The notes: generated by a model from the letters alone, not told the origin. Shown: positions 34,547-43,862, counted from the first letter of the stretch. The stretch is DNA of 64,000 nt from Sphingobium chungbukense (GCF_001005725.1 NZ_LBIC01000010.1:62001-126000), one strand, 5' to 3'. Made by a program: numbers and translations.

Positions 34547-35631
34547 TGCATGGGCTCCTTGTTCCGAAGATCCTGGCCGATGGCGCTCGGTCCCGGCGTC
34601 TCGCCGGCGCGGCGGCCGAAGGATGTCGAATAGACCTTGGCGCGGACCGCGAGCAGCGGATCGTCCGATAGCCCCATGCCGGCCGGGAGCACGGTGGGAT
34701 CGAAGTTCACGTCACGACAATTGCCGATCTCCTCAGGGTCCACCTTCGATACCGTGAGGGTGCCGACATCGACCGTCCGGTGCGGCCCGGTCCAGGCCAC
34801 CGTCGCCTTATCGGTCACGTCACCGGCATTGGCGACGACGACCAGCAGATGCCAGCGCGACGGCCCTTTGGCGGTACGCTCGACCATCTCCTTGAACAGA
34901 TAATCGCGCGGCAGGCTGTCGAGCTTCGCCTTGTCGAGGCCCGCGACGGCCTTCTCCGGCACCATTTGCCAGCGGACAAACCGTGTCTCGCCGGCGGCGT
35001 TGGTGAAGCGAAACGCGTTGATGCTATAATAGGTCGCATTGCCGAAGCTGTTCGGCAGGACCGCCTGCTTGACATAATCCTGGAACGCCTTGGTCTCCGG
35101 ATGACCCGCGAGATAGGCCTTCATTGCCGCGGGATCGGGCTTGCCCGTCTTCGGATCGGGCGTGCTTGCGCGCTGCAGCTCGACGAAAGACTGGGGGTCG
35201 GCCACCGGGAAGATCGGCGTGTGGTTCATGCCCGTGCGCCATTCCTGGTGATCGGGCGTGCGCAGGATCAGTGCCATCGAGTGAAACACATTGCGCCCAT
35301 CGCCCGCGAGCGGATTACCGCCAGCGAGCGAGAAGCGTCCCATCACCGGATAGCTGCCCTTGACGAAGATGCTCGCCCGACTCAGCGTCGCGCCGGCGCC
35401 GTTCGCGGTGAAATCGCCGACCAGGCAAAGGCCCTTGGAATGCGCGCGACGATATCCGGCATGCACGCCGCCTGCATTCTGCTCGAGCGCATTGGCGACA
35501 TCGCCGCCATCGAGGCGCTTGGGTCCGATCCAGCCTGCCGCCCAGGCGAAACCGCCCACGAGCAGCAAAAGAATAGCGCCGATGATCGCATAAGGACCGG
35601 TCGGTCGGAGAGGAGGAGTGTCGTCCATCAT
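34543..35631 (-). CDS. Catalase-related heme peroxidase (SrpA-like), membrane-anchored, 362 aa
   Basis: An N-terminal anchor (AIIGAILLLLVGGFAWAAGW, about residues 15-34) precedes a catalase-fold domain of about 310 residues, much shorter than KatA. Recognisable segments are HAGYRRAHSKGLCLVGDFTANG, with the distal His, FSLAGGNPLAGDGRNVFHSMALIL, and GNCRDVNFDPTVLPAGMGLSDDPLLAVRAKVYSTSFGRR, with the proximal Tyr in AKVYSTSFGRR. Such enzymes act as periplasm-facing organic-peroxide peroxidases. ATG 35631 (MMDDTPP) is preferred. It is co-transcribed with cytochrome b561, presumably its reductant. Confidence 0.88.
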   Translation of the reverse strand: MMDDTPPLRPTGPYAIIGAILLLLVGGFAWAAGWIGPKRLDGGDVANALEQNAGGVHAGYRRAHSKGLCLVGDFTANGAGATLSRASIFVKGSYPVMGRFSLAGGNPLAGDGRNVFHSMALILRTPDHQEWRTGMNHTPIFPVADPQSFVELQRASTPDPKTGKPDPAAMKAYLAGHPETKAFQDYVKQAVLPNSFGNATYYSINAFRFTNAAGETRFVRWQMVPEKAVAGLDKAKLDSLPRDYLFKEMVERTAKGPSRWHLLVVVANAGDVTDKATVAWTGPHRTVDVGTLTVSKVDPEEIGNCRDVNFDPTVLPAGMGLSDDPLLAVRAKVYSTSFGRRAGETPGPSAIGQDLRNKEPMQ

Positions 35632-35713
35632 CTGCTGTCCAAAATATGATCGATGCGAGATGGACATCCCGCCGAGGGCTTTATTCCCGAGCGCCGCCGA
35701 ATTTTTCTCTCGA

Positions 35714-36484
35714 TCAGCTCTCCGTGGCCATCTGGTCTCGCGCATGATCGGCGATCGGATGGATCCGCTCGGGCAGCAGAGCGCCCGCGATGCTGTAGCC
35801 AAGCCCGTTGCGCGACCAGCTCACCGACCCGATCATGCCCTCCACCTCCTCCGACATCGGCCGGTTCTGATCGATTGTCATCGGCCGCGTCAGCATCACC
35901 AAGCGTGTGCCGGTCGGATCCTCGTACATCGTGAGCAGCCCCGCCCCATGCGGCGTCGCGACAAGCCGCCCGCCGAGAAGCCTGAAGCCTAGCGACGACA
36001 GGTCGGGGATCGACACCTGTCGATTGAGCCGAGCGCTGCCCCAGGCGATGAGCTTATCGCGGTCCGCTGCCGCGATCTCGACCGGTCGCGCGCGATCGGG
36101 CGCATAAACGGCATAGCTATCCGCCGCCTCCCGGGCGAGCGCTGCGATCCCGCGCGCCGGCTGCATCTGGCCATGGAGCGTCCAGCCGCCAGCGCCGCCC
36201 ACCATCAGCAGCAACGCTGCCGCCACGGCCTGCCAGCTGCTCCCCCATTGTCGGCGCTGTCGCTGCGCGAGATGCTGCACCTGGAGATCTGGCGGGATGG
36301 GCTCTTCCGCGATCGGGCCCAGCACGCTGCGCAGCAGATCGCGCTGCCGCCGCAGGTCCTCGATGCGCGCCAGCTCGGCCGGGTACTCGGTGAGCCAGGT
36401 GCGCACCTCGGCGTCACGGCGCGCCTCGAGCCGCTCATCGACATGGGCCTGGAGATCGTCTTCGGTAATGGGTCTGCTGGTCAC
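35714..36484 (-). CDS. Anti-sigma factor, single-span membrane protein, 256 aa
   Basis: The N-terminus TSRPITEDDLQAHVDERLEARRDAEVRTWLTEYPAELARI is typical of RsiW/ChrR-like anti-sigma domains of the putative transmembrane transcriptional-regulator type. A helix follows at about residues 85-101 (AVAAALLLMVGGAGGWTL), then a periplasmic domain of about 150 residues. Its start overlaps the sigma-factor stop by four bases. It probably holds the sigma factor at the membrane until oxidative stress. Confidence 0.85.
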   Translation of the reverse strand: MTSRPITEDDLQAHVDERLEARRDAEVRTWLTEYPAELARIEDLRRQRDLLRSVLGPIAEEPIPPDLQVQHLAQRQRRQWGSSWQAVAAALLLMVGGAGGWTLHGQMQPARGIAALAREAADSYAVYAPDRARPVEIAAADRDKLIAWGSARLNRQVSIPDLSSLGFRLLGGRLVATPHGAGLLTMYEDPTGTRLVMLTRPMTIDQNRPMSEEVEGMIGSVSWSRNGLGYSIAGALLPERIHPIADHARDQMATES

Positions 36485-36999
36485 TTCACTCTCCGCAGGT
36501 GCGGGACGGCTCTTGATTCGCTTCCATCGAGGATGCGCCGCAGTCGCTCGCGCGCCCGCGACAGGCGCGACATGATCGTGCCGATCGGGACCTGCAGGGT
36601 GGCGGCCGCCTCCTCATAAGAGAGATCCTCGACGCTCACGAGCAACAGCACCGCACGCTGATCTTCCGGCAGTTGCGCGATCGCACGGAACACATCCTCC
36701 TGATGCAACGCCTGATCCTGCCGTGGCGCCTGCGCGAACGTGCCCTCCTCTACCGCCTCGATCGGCATATGCGGTCCACGACGCCTCTTCTGCTTCAGGC
36801 GATTCACGGCGAGATTATGCAGTATCGCGTAGAGCCAGGGCCGCACGGAATCGCCGCGGCGCTGCCCCCATCGGGAGATGGCGTGCTCCAGGCAGTCCTG
36901 CACCAGATCGTCTGCCGCGGCCGCGTCGTGCAACAGCGCACGGGCATAGCGACGCAGGCCGGGAACCAGCGGCTGCAGCAGATTAATGAGGTCGTTCAG
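36481..36999 (-). CDS. ECF RNA polymerase sigma factor, apparent CTG start, 172 aa
   Basis: Region 2 reads PGLRRYARALLHDAAAADDLVQDCLEHAISRW..PWLYAILHNLAVNRLK and region 4 SYEEAAATLQVPIGTIMSRLSRARERLRRIL. The conserved region-2 sequence extends upstream of the first ordinary start (TTG at 36933) and reaches an in-frame TAG with no ATG, GTG or TTG between. The CTG at 36999 is preceded by GAGGAGAG at 37004-37011 and gives the normal ECF length, so CTG initiation is the best reading. It heads the sigma, anti-sigma, peroxidase, b561 operon. Confidence 0.88.
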   Translation of the reverse strand: MNDLINLLQPLVPGLRRYARALLHDAAAADDLVQDCLEHAISRWGQRRGDSVRPWLYAILHNLAVNRLKQKRRRGPHMPIEAVEEGTFAQAPRQDQALHQEDVFRAIAQLPEDQRAVLLLVSVEDLSYEEAAATLQVPIGTIMSRLSRARERLRRILDGSESRAVPHLRRVK

Positions 37000-37070
37000 C
37001 GGGCTCTCCTCGAAACAGGGTATCGACTAGACATTCCGGCAGCCATTTTATTCCAGGCATTGAAAATTCG

Positions 37071-37097
37071 CACGGACCCCGTGTCATCCTGGTTACA
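37071..37097 (-). promoter_or_regulatory. Candidate ECF-type promoter (TGTAACC-N16-CGTG)
   Basis: On the minus strand TGTAACC (37097-37091) is followed after 16 bp by CGTG (37074-37071), an AACC/CGT pattern common for ECF sigma promoters. It lies about 70 bp upstream of the sigma-factor start, as expected for autoregulation. Assignment is by pattern only. Confidence 0.4.
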
Positions 37098-37353
37098 CGC
37101 GGTGCAGCAGTTCGCCCGTGGCGACGACCTCGAAGAGATCCTGCCCTAGAGAACGCACCGCTTCGCCGGTGCTCAGCTCGAGGCGCCTGCTGCCGATCAG
37201 GCGACGCGCGCCCCGGGCGGTTTCGACCTCGCCGTGATGTCGCAGATCGAACACCGTCAGCCAGCTTCCGTCTTCTCCAATCACGCGGAACCGCTCCATG
37301 ATTTCCTGGTCGCTCATGCCGGACGACAGAGTCTCGATCCATCGGATTTGCAA
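37093..37353 (-). CDS. Hypothetical protein, about 86 aa or longer, start unclear
   Basis: The frame encodes a hydrophilic, regularly coded sequence (RWIETLSSGMSDQEIMERF, then VIGEDGSWLTVFDLRHHGEV, ending FEVVATGELL) that looks genuine rather than random. I do not recognise the family. It ends inside the candidate ECF promoter. The only standard start is TTG 37353; the frame stays open to about 37446 (upstream residues include RPLQGPYGPYRLQ), so the real start may be a rare codon or the 5' end may have been lost through the adjacent insertion-sequence remnant. Confidence 0.4.
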   Translation of the reverse strand: MQIRWIETLSSGMSDQEIMERFRVIGEDGSWLTVFDLRHHGEVETARGARRLIGSRRLELSTGEAVRSLGQDLFEVVATGELLHRV

Positions 37354-37497
37354 TCGGTACGGGCCATATGGGCCTTGCAGGGGACGAGTCAGCGTATCGG
37401 AAGCGCTCCGTTCACGCGACCGGTCAATCCCGTAGCCCAGCGAAAACTATGAACACATCTCGCGCTTGCGAGTCGTGTGCTTTGATGACGCACACGC

Positions 37498-38053
37498 ATG
37501 GAGCGTGACGTCTTAAAACAGGCGATCGGCATTTTAGCGGAGGTGTCGAGATGAGCTTCCGTTTCGTCTGCGTCCATGCCGATTATCGCGACCGGTATGG
37601 CAGTCCAAAGATGCATGCCGCACTCCGCGCTGTAGGCGGGATGGCAAGCCGTGGTCGATCTCGCAATCCGCAAGATCGTCGGCTGGACAATGCATGCGCA
37701 CAGAGCAACTGCTGTCAGCCTTCATGATAGCTGCACAGCGGCAACGACTGGCCAAGGCCTCGTCTGTCATTCCGATCGCGGAAGCCAATACGCGGCCGAG
37801 GCGTATGCCAGACAACTCACCGCAATGAAGGCGACGCCATCGATGAGCCGCACTGCGTGCTGTTAGGATAATGTCCCGATGGACAGCTTCTTCCACAGTC
37901 TCAAGGTCGAGCTTGCCTACCAGCGCAAAGGCCAACGCATGAAGCGACGCAACGGGACCTGTCGCCTATATCAAAGGCTATTATAGCCGCAGGCTGATCC
38001 ATTCGGTTCTCGGATACAGAACCCCAGAACAGGCCGAACGGCGAATAGCCTAA
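37498..38053 (+). pseudogene. Decayed IS3-family transposase (orfA tail and orfB)
   Basis: MERDVLKQAIGILAEVSR with TGA at 37552-37554 matches the end of IS3 orfA. OrfB pieces follow in shifted frames: YRDRYGSPKMHAALRA, then VDLAIRKIVGWTM and CHSDRGSQYAAEAYARQL (DDE region), PMDSFFHSLKVELAYQRKG and finally YIKGYYSRRLIHSVLGYRTPEQ ending TAA at 38051. Several frameshifts and deletions remove function. No terminal inverted repeats or target duplication could be identified. 37354-37497 and 38054-38256 hold no other recognisable gene. Confidence 0.82.
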
Positions 38054-38256
38054 ACCCGTATCACCAAATCGGAGAACTATCATTGGCAAGCCATATCGCC
38101 GATCCAGACCTGCGATACGGCCTTCTGTTCAACAAGACGGCCGGTTGATCAGCCTGTCGCCGGGCAATCTTTCGGCCTTGCGCCGCGGGAATTAAGTTCT
38201 CGCTGAGCGATTGTGACCTTCAATACCCTGAACTGTCCTGACGGCGGATCACTTGA

Positions 38257-39207
38257 TCAATTCGCAATTGTAGGCGCAATCGGCTTCGTGCAACGGGCAG
38301 CCCAAGTGTCGAACTCCCTGACGCTCCCCTGCGCTTCGCGTCTCAGCCAAGCCAGAAACTGCCGCACGGGCTTCCGGCACTGGATGTCCGCCCTTGAGAA
38401 GAAGATGCGGTATTCCGCGCCAATCGGTAGTGGCATCGCCATTAAAGGGGTCAGCCGACCTTCCTGGATGAACCGGTCCGACAGAAGCGGAACCACCAGT
38501 GCCAGGCCCGCCCCGCTCGCCGCGGCTTCATAGGCGAGGTGAATCGTATCATAGTGCGAGGTGCGCTGTGGCGGCGGCCCATGATGGCCGATTGCGTCCA
38601 GCCATCCCTTCCAGAAGTGCTCGGGCGCCTTGGTTGCTACCGCACGATATTCCGAGAGGCGCTCAAGCGAAGCCGGTGCCGCCAGATCGATTTCGTGCTG
38701 AGCAGCACATGCCGGCACGGCAACAAGTTCGATCAATTGTTCGCTGGTCAAAGCGTTGTCGCGCATATCGCCCCAGATCGCGAGGTCGACAGCGCCCGAA
38801 CGCAGCGCCTCTGGATTGCGGCCAATGGACAACTCAATCTCGATGTCCAACTCCCGCTTGAGTGCGGGGAGGCGGGCGACCAGCCAGCCGACCGCGAAGG
38901 AATGCGATGTCACGAGGCGCAGCACGCGACTCTCGGTATCCTCCCGCAGCCGCAATGTGGCGACCCGGATTTGTTCGATCGCAGGAGCGATCCTCGAATA
39001 ATACAGCATACCAGCCTCGGTCAGCCTGGAGCTGATACCGGATCGATCGAAGAGCGCCGTGCCGAGAAAGGTCTCGAGAGATTGGATGCGCCTCGAGAAA
39101 GCAGATGGACTGAGGGCAATTTCGTCCGCCGCCGCTCGAAAAGACTGAGCGCGCGCTGCCACGAGGAACGCCTCGATGGCCTCAAGCGGTGGGGCTTGTT
39201 GACGCAT
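38257..39207 (-). CDS. LysR-family transcriptional regulator, 316 aa
   Basis: The winged helix PPLEAIEAFLVAARAQSFRAAADEIALSPSAFSRRIQSLETFLGTALFDR (about residues 6-55) is of the GcvA-like subgroup. It is followed by an effector domain with LRLVTSHSFAVGWLVARLP and AVDLAIWGD. ATG 39207 is preferred; 39249 would add 14 atypical residues. It is divergent from the metallophosphoesterase-MFS-TonB operon across a 153-bp gap, so it probably regulates that operon. It is the first intact gene after the IS3 remnant. Confidence 0.9.
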   Translation of the reverse strand: MRQQAPPLEAIEAFLVAARAQSFRAAADEIALSPSAFSRRIQSLETFLGTALFDRSGISSRLTEAGMLYYSRIAPAIEQIRVATLRLREDTESRVLRLVTSHSFAVGWLVARLPALKRELDIEIELSIGRNPEALRSGAVDLAIWGDMRDNALTSEQLIELVAVPACAAQHEIDLAAPASLERLSEYRAVATKAPEHFWKGWLDAIGHHGPPPQRTSHYDTIHLAYEAAASGAGLALVVPLLSDRFIQEGRLTPLMAMPLPIGAEYRIFFSRADIQCRKPVRQFLAWLRREAQGSVREFDTWAARCTKPIAPTIAN

Positions 39208-39360
39208 TGCACATCTCCGAACGAACTCACGTCCGAATGTATCGCGCAATTGTCACACTTTCAGGTCAGCGACCCGGTAGGGGCGTTGTTCGACACGCAA
39301 CACCCCTTGCAAATCCTGTGATTCCGCATGGGTGCGTAGATGAGGCACTAGTGAGCGACC

Positions 39361-40209
39361 ATGCGAATTGCGCTCATTTCCGACACTCATCTCACGCCCC
39401 TAGCGCCGGCCTTCGACGGCAATCTTGCTGCAGCGAGGCGCTGGATTGCCGGTCATCAGGTCGACCTGACCATCCATCTCGGCGATGTCACCGCCGACGC
39501 GGTGCGGCGACCGGACGAAATCGCGCATGCGGTCCAGAGGATCGCCGCGTGGCCGACCGAAATGCATTTGCTGGCGGGCAATCACGACATCGGTGACAAT
39601 CCAGGCGCGCATGGGGAGGCCGTTGCCGTACCCGCCTCGATCGAGCGTTTCGCCGAGGCCGCCGGACCTGGCCACTGGTCGATACGGAAAGGCATCTGGA
39701 CCCTGATCGGGATCGATGCGCAACTACTGGGGCGCGGCGATGCGATCGAAGCAGCGCAATGGGAATGGCTCGAGGAGGCGATCAAGCGGGTCGCCGGACC
39801 AACCGGTCTGTTTCTACACAAGCCGCTGTTCCGCGATGGCAGACAGGATCGCAGCACGCACCATCGCTATATCGCCGTCGATGCGAGGGAGCGCTTGTTG
39901 GACTCCCTGGAGAGCATCGAGTTGCGTTTCGTGGCCTCGGGCCACACCCACCAGTCGCGCAGCTTGCATATCGACGGGGTAGAGCATCGCTGGATACCCT
40001 CAACAGCTTTCGTTCTGCCCGATGCGGCGCAAGAGCGCATTGGCCTGAAAGAAGTGGGCATGACCTTGCTGACGTTGGAAAGCGGATTCCATCGCTTTGA
40101 GACCTTTTGCCCGGAGGGCATGGTCCAGCACGATCTGGCCGATCATCCCGACGCCTATCCGGACCATGCGGCGCGGCTACGCGAGATCGCAAATGCACGC
40201 GACACCTGA
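39361..40209 (+). CDS. Metallophosphoesterase, class III cyclic-nucleotide phosphodiesterase-like, 282 aa
   Basis: The calcineurin-like metal motifs appear in order: SDTH (about residues 7-10), HLGDVTAD (about 39-46), AGNHDIGD (about 76-83), FLHKPLF (about 151-157) and SGHTHQSRS (about 197-205). This order fits binuclear phosphodiesterases of the CpdA/GpdQ type. There is no signal peptide, so it acts in the cytoplasm. It overlaps the MFS gene by 17 bases and shares an operon with a TonB receptor, hinting that an imported phosphodiester is cleaved. Confidence 0.87.
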   Translation: MRIALISDTHLTPLAPAFDGNLAAARRWIAGHQVDLTIHLGDVTADAVRRPDEIAHAVQRIAAWPTEMHLLAGNHDIGDNPGAHGEAVAVPASIERFAEAAGPGHWSIRKGIWTLIGIDAQLLGRGDAIEAAQWEWLEEAIKRVAGPTGLFLHKPLFRDGRQDRSTHHRYIAVDARERLLDSLESIELRFVASGHTHQSRSLHIDGVEHRWIPSTAFVLPDAAQERIGLKEVGMTLLTLESGFHRFETFCPEGMVQHDLADHPDAYPDHAARLREIANARDT

Positions 40210-41488
40210 ACGATCTGGCGCCCGCAGCCTGATCGGCCTCACCGCGCTGATGGTCGCCTATGTGCTGGCGTTCGTCGACCGTCAGATCCTCAATCTGCTC
40301 GTGGAGCCGATCAAACGCGATCTGCATCTGAGCGATGTCGGTATCAGCCTGCTGCAGGGGCTATCGTTCGCGTTGTTCCTGTCGATCGGCGGGTTGCCAA
40401 TCGGTCGGCTGGTCGACACCCGTTCGCGCACGCGACTGCTCGGTCTCGGAATAGGATTCTGGAGCCTTGCGACCGCCGGCTGCGGCCTGGCGAGCAGCTA
40501 TATCATGTTGCTCGCCTGCCGCATCGGCGTGGGCGTCGGCGAGGCCACGATGACGCCATCCGCTTATTCGCTGATCGGCGACTGGTTCAGCGCGCGAAGG
40601 CAGGGCCTGGCCATGGGCATCTACAGCCTTGGCGTCTATCTCGGCTCAGGCCTTGCGTTGGTAGCAGGCGGCCTGGTCATGAAGCATGTTCCGCAAACCG
40701 TCACGGTACCGTCACTCGGTGCGATGCACGGCTGGCAACTCGCCTTCCTCGCGGTTGGTTTGCCGGGGCTCCTCGTGGCGCTCTGGGTAATGCTGCTGCG
40801 TGAACCGGCGCGAAGTGGTCCTGCACCCGAGGCACCGTCCTGGAACGAAGTGCGTGGCTGGTTTGCCGCACGTGCGCTGCCGCTCGCACTGGTAAATGCC
40901 TCGGTCGCCTGCTCAGCGATGGCGATGTATGGATTGTCCGCCTGGTTGCCCGCCTTCCTGCAACGCCATTATGGCATGGCACCCACTGAAAGCGGTCCGC
41001 AGCTCGGCCTTATCGTGATGATCGCAGGCTCGCTCGGCACGCTGTCGGCGGGACTTTGCGGCGACCGGATGGCAGCCGTTCGCGCCGAAGGCCGGCTGAT
41101 GCAACTCGGGGTCGCGGCCGCGCTCGCAATGCCTTGTGCAGCAGCCCTCCCGTTCGCCTCCAAGGCACAAGGCTCGCTGCTGCTGGCCATTCCCTTGGTC
41201 TTCCTTCTGACATTCGCCATCGGCTCGGGTCCGGCGACGTTGCAGCAGGTCACGCCGCCGCGCATGCGCGGCCTGCAACATGCGCTGGCGGTGTTCGCCG
41301 TAACTCTTGTCGGGCTCGGTATCGGACCCACAGCGGTCGCGCTGACGACCGATCATATCCTCCATGACGAGGCTCGTCTCGGCGAATCGCTAGCGATCGT
41401 CATTCCCCTTGCACTTGGCATGTCCGCGCTCGCAGCGGCCGCGGCTTTCAAACCCTATCGCGTGCTCGTCTCTCGAGGCGTTGCATGA
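40193..41488 (+). CDS. MFS transporter of the spinster (Spns) type, 431 aa
   Basis: This is a twelve-helix inner-membrane carrier. The N-terminal pattern LMVAYVLAFVDRQILNLLVEPIKRDLHLSD and the following GGLPIGRLVDTRSR loop are typical of bacterial spinster-like MFS proteins. A second landmark is GVGEATMTPSAYSLIGDWF (about residues 112-130). Start ATG 40193 lies inside the end of the phosphoesterase gene; the longer reading is its shadow. Beside a TonB receptor it would complete uptake across the inner membrane. Confidence 0.87.
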   Translation: MHATPERSGARSLIGLTALMVAYVLAFVDRQILNLLVEPIKRDLHLSDVGISLLQGLSFALFLSIGGLPIGRLVDTRSRTRLLGLGIGFWSLATAGCGLASSYIMLLACRIGVGVGEATMTPSAYSLIGDWFSARRQGLAMGIYSLGVYLGSGLALVAGGLVMKHVPQTVTVPSLGAMHGWQLAFLAVGLPGLLVALWVMLLREPARSGPAPEAPSWNEVRGWFAARALPLALVNASVACSAMAMYGLSAWLPAFLQRHYGMAPTESGPQLGLIVMIAGSLGTLSAGLCGDRMAAVRAEGRLMQLGVAAALAMPCAAALPFASKAQGSLLLAIPLVFLLTFAIGSGPATLQQVTPPRMRGLQHALAVFAVTLVGLGIGPTAVALTTDHILHDEARLGESLAIVIPLALGMSALAAAAAFKPYRVLVSRGVA

Positions 41489-41582
41489 CGCACAACACCC
41501 ATTCGAAGTTCTGCGTTACCGCCCTCTCTTCGTCCCCCGATAGAGCATGTCTAGCTCAATTAGCCGGGGGGCACGCGCGCCA

Positions 41583-43862
41583 ATGCCTAGATCGATCCAG
41601 ATAGTTCTGCTTGCCACTGTCGCGCTGACGACACGCCCGGCGTTTGCGCAGGATGCCGTTAGCGACGAGGATATGATCGTCGTGACCGGGACGCGAAGCG
41701 AGGGGCGGGCCGTTACCGACTCACCGGCCCCGATCGATGTCTATTCGGGCGAAGATCTCGCGGCACGAGGACTGATGGACCTGCCGCGCGCGCTCCAGTT
41801 CGTCGCGCCTTCGTTCAACTATCCGCGATCGGCTACCGGACCGTCAGCCGCCAACACTCGCGCGGCGACACTTCGCGGCCTGTCGCCCGACCAGGTGCTG
41901 GTGCTGGTCAACGGCAAGCGCTGGCACGGTTCGTCCGTCATCAATTTCAACAACGTGGTTGGGCGAGGGGCCGTGCCGGTCGACCTTGCGACCATCCCGA
42001 TGGCTGCGATCGAGCGCATCGAGGTGCTGCGCGACGGCGCTGCGGCGCAATATGGATCGGACGCGATCGCTGGCGTCATCAACATCGTGCTGAAAACGGC
42101 GGATCATGGTGGCTTCGTATCAGTCCAATCGGGCATCACCGGCGCCGGTGATGGCGCCGCCTATATCGGAACGCTCAATCAGGGCCTTAGCCTGGGTGGA
42201 AGAGGATCGCTGAACATCACCGCGGAAATCCGATCACACGAGCCTACCAATCGCACCGCGATCGACAGCCGTTATGGCCGCCTGACCGGCGAACAAGGCG
42301 ATCCGAAATCCCTCGATATCAACACGGCATGGAATGCCCGATACGATCTTGGCGGGGCTGAACTCTATGGCGATCTCATCTATGCGCATCGTCGCTCGAC
42401 CAGCCCAGCACAATTCCGTGCGCCTGGCACCTCAGTTCTCTATCCGCAAGGCTTCGTGCCCCATATCCGCCTCACCATGGACGATGTCGGTGGTTCGATC
42501 GGATTGCGGGGGGATGTCAGCGGCTGGCGCTGGGACTTGAGCGATACCATCGGCTACAATGCGGCTGACTTTCAAGTCAGGGACAGCGCCAACAGCTCCC
42601 TGGGCGCGGCGAGCCCTTCGCGCTTCGATGCGGGCGGCGCACGCTATTTTCAGAATGTCGCCAATCTGACGTTAAGCCGCCCGCTCACGGTCCTGGCCGG
42701 TGGGAATATCGCGGTGGGCGCCGAGCATCGCCACGAGCATTATTCGATCCGTTCTGGCGAATCCGCTTCCTTCGCTGGCGCGGGAGCCCAGGGCTTTCCC
42801 GGCTTCAATCCGGCCACGCCGGTCAGCATCTCCCGGAACGCGGTGAGCGCTTTCCTCGATGGCGAAATCAAGCCTTTCGACGCCGTGAGCCTCGGTGGCG
42901 CCGTCCGCTATGAACATTACAGCGATTTCGGCAGCGCCGTGACCGGCAAGATCAGCGCCCTCGTGCGACCCGCGTCGTTCATCGCCTTTCGGGCGAGTGC
43001 CTCAACGGGGTTCCGCGCGCCGTCTCTCCAGCAAACCGGTTTCAGCACCGTCACCAGCCAGTCGAGTGGTGGCACGCTAGTCAATATCGGAACTTTCGCG
43101 GTGAATGATCCGGTGTCGCGAGCGCTCGGCGCCGAGCCGCTCAAGCGCGAGAAATCGCGCAGCCTGAGCGTCGGCGTCGTACTCACGCCGGGTCATGGCT
43201 TCACACTGACTGCAGACGTTTTCCATATCGAGATCGACGATCGCATCGCGCTCAGCGATACCTTGTCTGGTGCGGCCGTGAGCACCGTTCTCAAGCAAGC
43301 GGGCATCACCAATGCCAGCCAGGTCCGCTTCTTCACGAACGCCCTCGACACGACCACGACCGGTTTCGAAGCCGTGGCGCACTGGCGTGGACGTCTGACC
43401 GAGAATGTCCGCGCCAACCTTGACCTCGGATATGCGCGTGCCACAAGCGATGTCGATCAGCTGACCCAGAACCCGGCGCTCCCAGCGCTTCCGCTTCTTG
43501 GTAAGATGGCGCTTGACCTCCTGACGACCGCCCAGCCGCGAGACAAAATCACCGCCGCGGGCAGGATCGAGGCCGGCCCCGTCACGCTCAATGCAGACCT
43601 GACCCGGTTCGGGGAATTCAAAGCCGTCTCCCTCCTCGCAGAGCAGGTATTTTCGCCGGTGACCACTCTCGACCTGACGGCGGATATCCGCATCGGGCAG
43701 CAGATGACGTTCGGATTCGGGGTGTTGAACCTCACCAATGCCTATCCCGACAAGATCGTCGATCGTGCGATCAGCCAGGGCGGCAGCATCCAATATCCCG
43801 AGGTCGGCGGCATCGGCACGAACGGCCGCGAGTTCTTCGCGCGTGCGATCATCGCGTGGTGA
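41583..43862 (+). CDS. TonB-dependent outer-membrane receptor, 759 aa
   Basis: The signal peptide is MPRSIQIVLLATVALTTRPAFA. The TonB box region follows in DEDMIVVTGTR, then a plug domain with TLRGLSPDQVLVLVNGKRWHGSS and ERIEVLRDGAAAQYGSDAIAGVINIVLK (about residues 140-167). A 22-strand-type barrel ends with the aromatic residue Trp (FARAIIAW). It imports scarce large substrates using energy from TonB-ExbBD. The substrate is unknown; the phosphoesterase and phosphatase neighbours suggest a phosphorylated compound. The ATG at 41583 is chosen as the start of the signal peptide. Confidence 0.92.
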   Translation: MPRSIQIVLLATVALTTRPAFAQDAVSDEDMIVVTGTRSEGRAVTDSPAPIDVYSGEDLAARGLMDLPRALQFVAPSFNYPRSATGPSAANTRAATLRGLSPDQVLVLVNGKRWHGSSVINFNNVVGRGAVPVDLATIPMAAIERIEVLRDGAAAQYGSDAIAGVINIVLKTADHGGFVSVQSGITGAGDGAAYIGTLNQGLSLGGRGSLNITAEIRSHEPTNRTAIDSRYGRLTGEQGDPKSLDINTAWNARYDLGGAELYGDLIYAHRRSTSPAQFRAPGTSVLYPQGFVPHIRLTMDDVGGSIGLRGDVSGWRWDLSDTIGYNAADFQVRDSANSSLGAASPSRFDAGGARYFQNVANLTLSRPLTVLAGGNIAVGAEHRHEHYSIRSGESASFAGAGAQGFPGFNPATPVSISRNAVSAFLDGEIKPFDAVSLGGAVRYEHYSDFGSAVTGKISALVRPASFIAFRASASTGFRAPSLQQTGFSTVTSQSSGGTLVNIGTFAVNDPVSRALGAEPLKREKSRSLSVGVVLTPGHGFTLTADVFHIEIDDRIALSDTLSGAAVSTVLKQAGITNASQVRFFTNALDTTTTGFEAVAHWRGRLTENVRANLDLGYARATSDVDQLTQNPALPALPLLGKMALDLLTTAQPRDKITAAGRIEAGPVTLNADLTRFGEFKAVSLLAEQVFSPVTTLDLTADIRIGQQMTFGFGVLNLTNAYPDKIVDRAISQGGSIQYPEVGGIGTNGREFFARAIIAW

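Noticed and set aside
37651..37866. Intact small transposase gene
   Set aside because: It is one frame of a broken IS3 orfB; the flanking pieces lie in other frames.
39205..39360. LysR-type palindrome between the LysR and metallophosphoesterase genes
   Set aside because: I found only short imperfect dyads, no better than chance in this gap.
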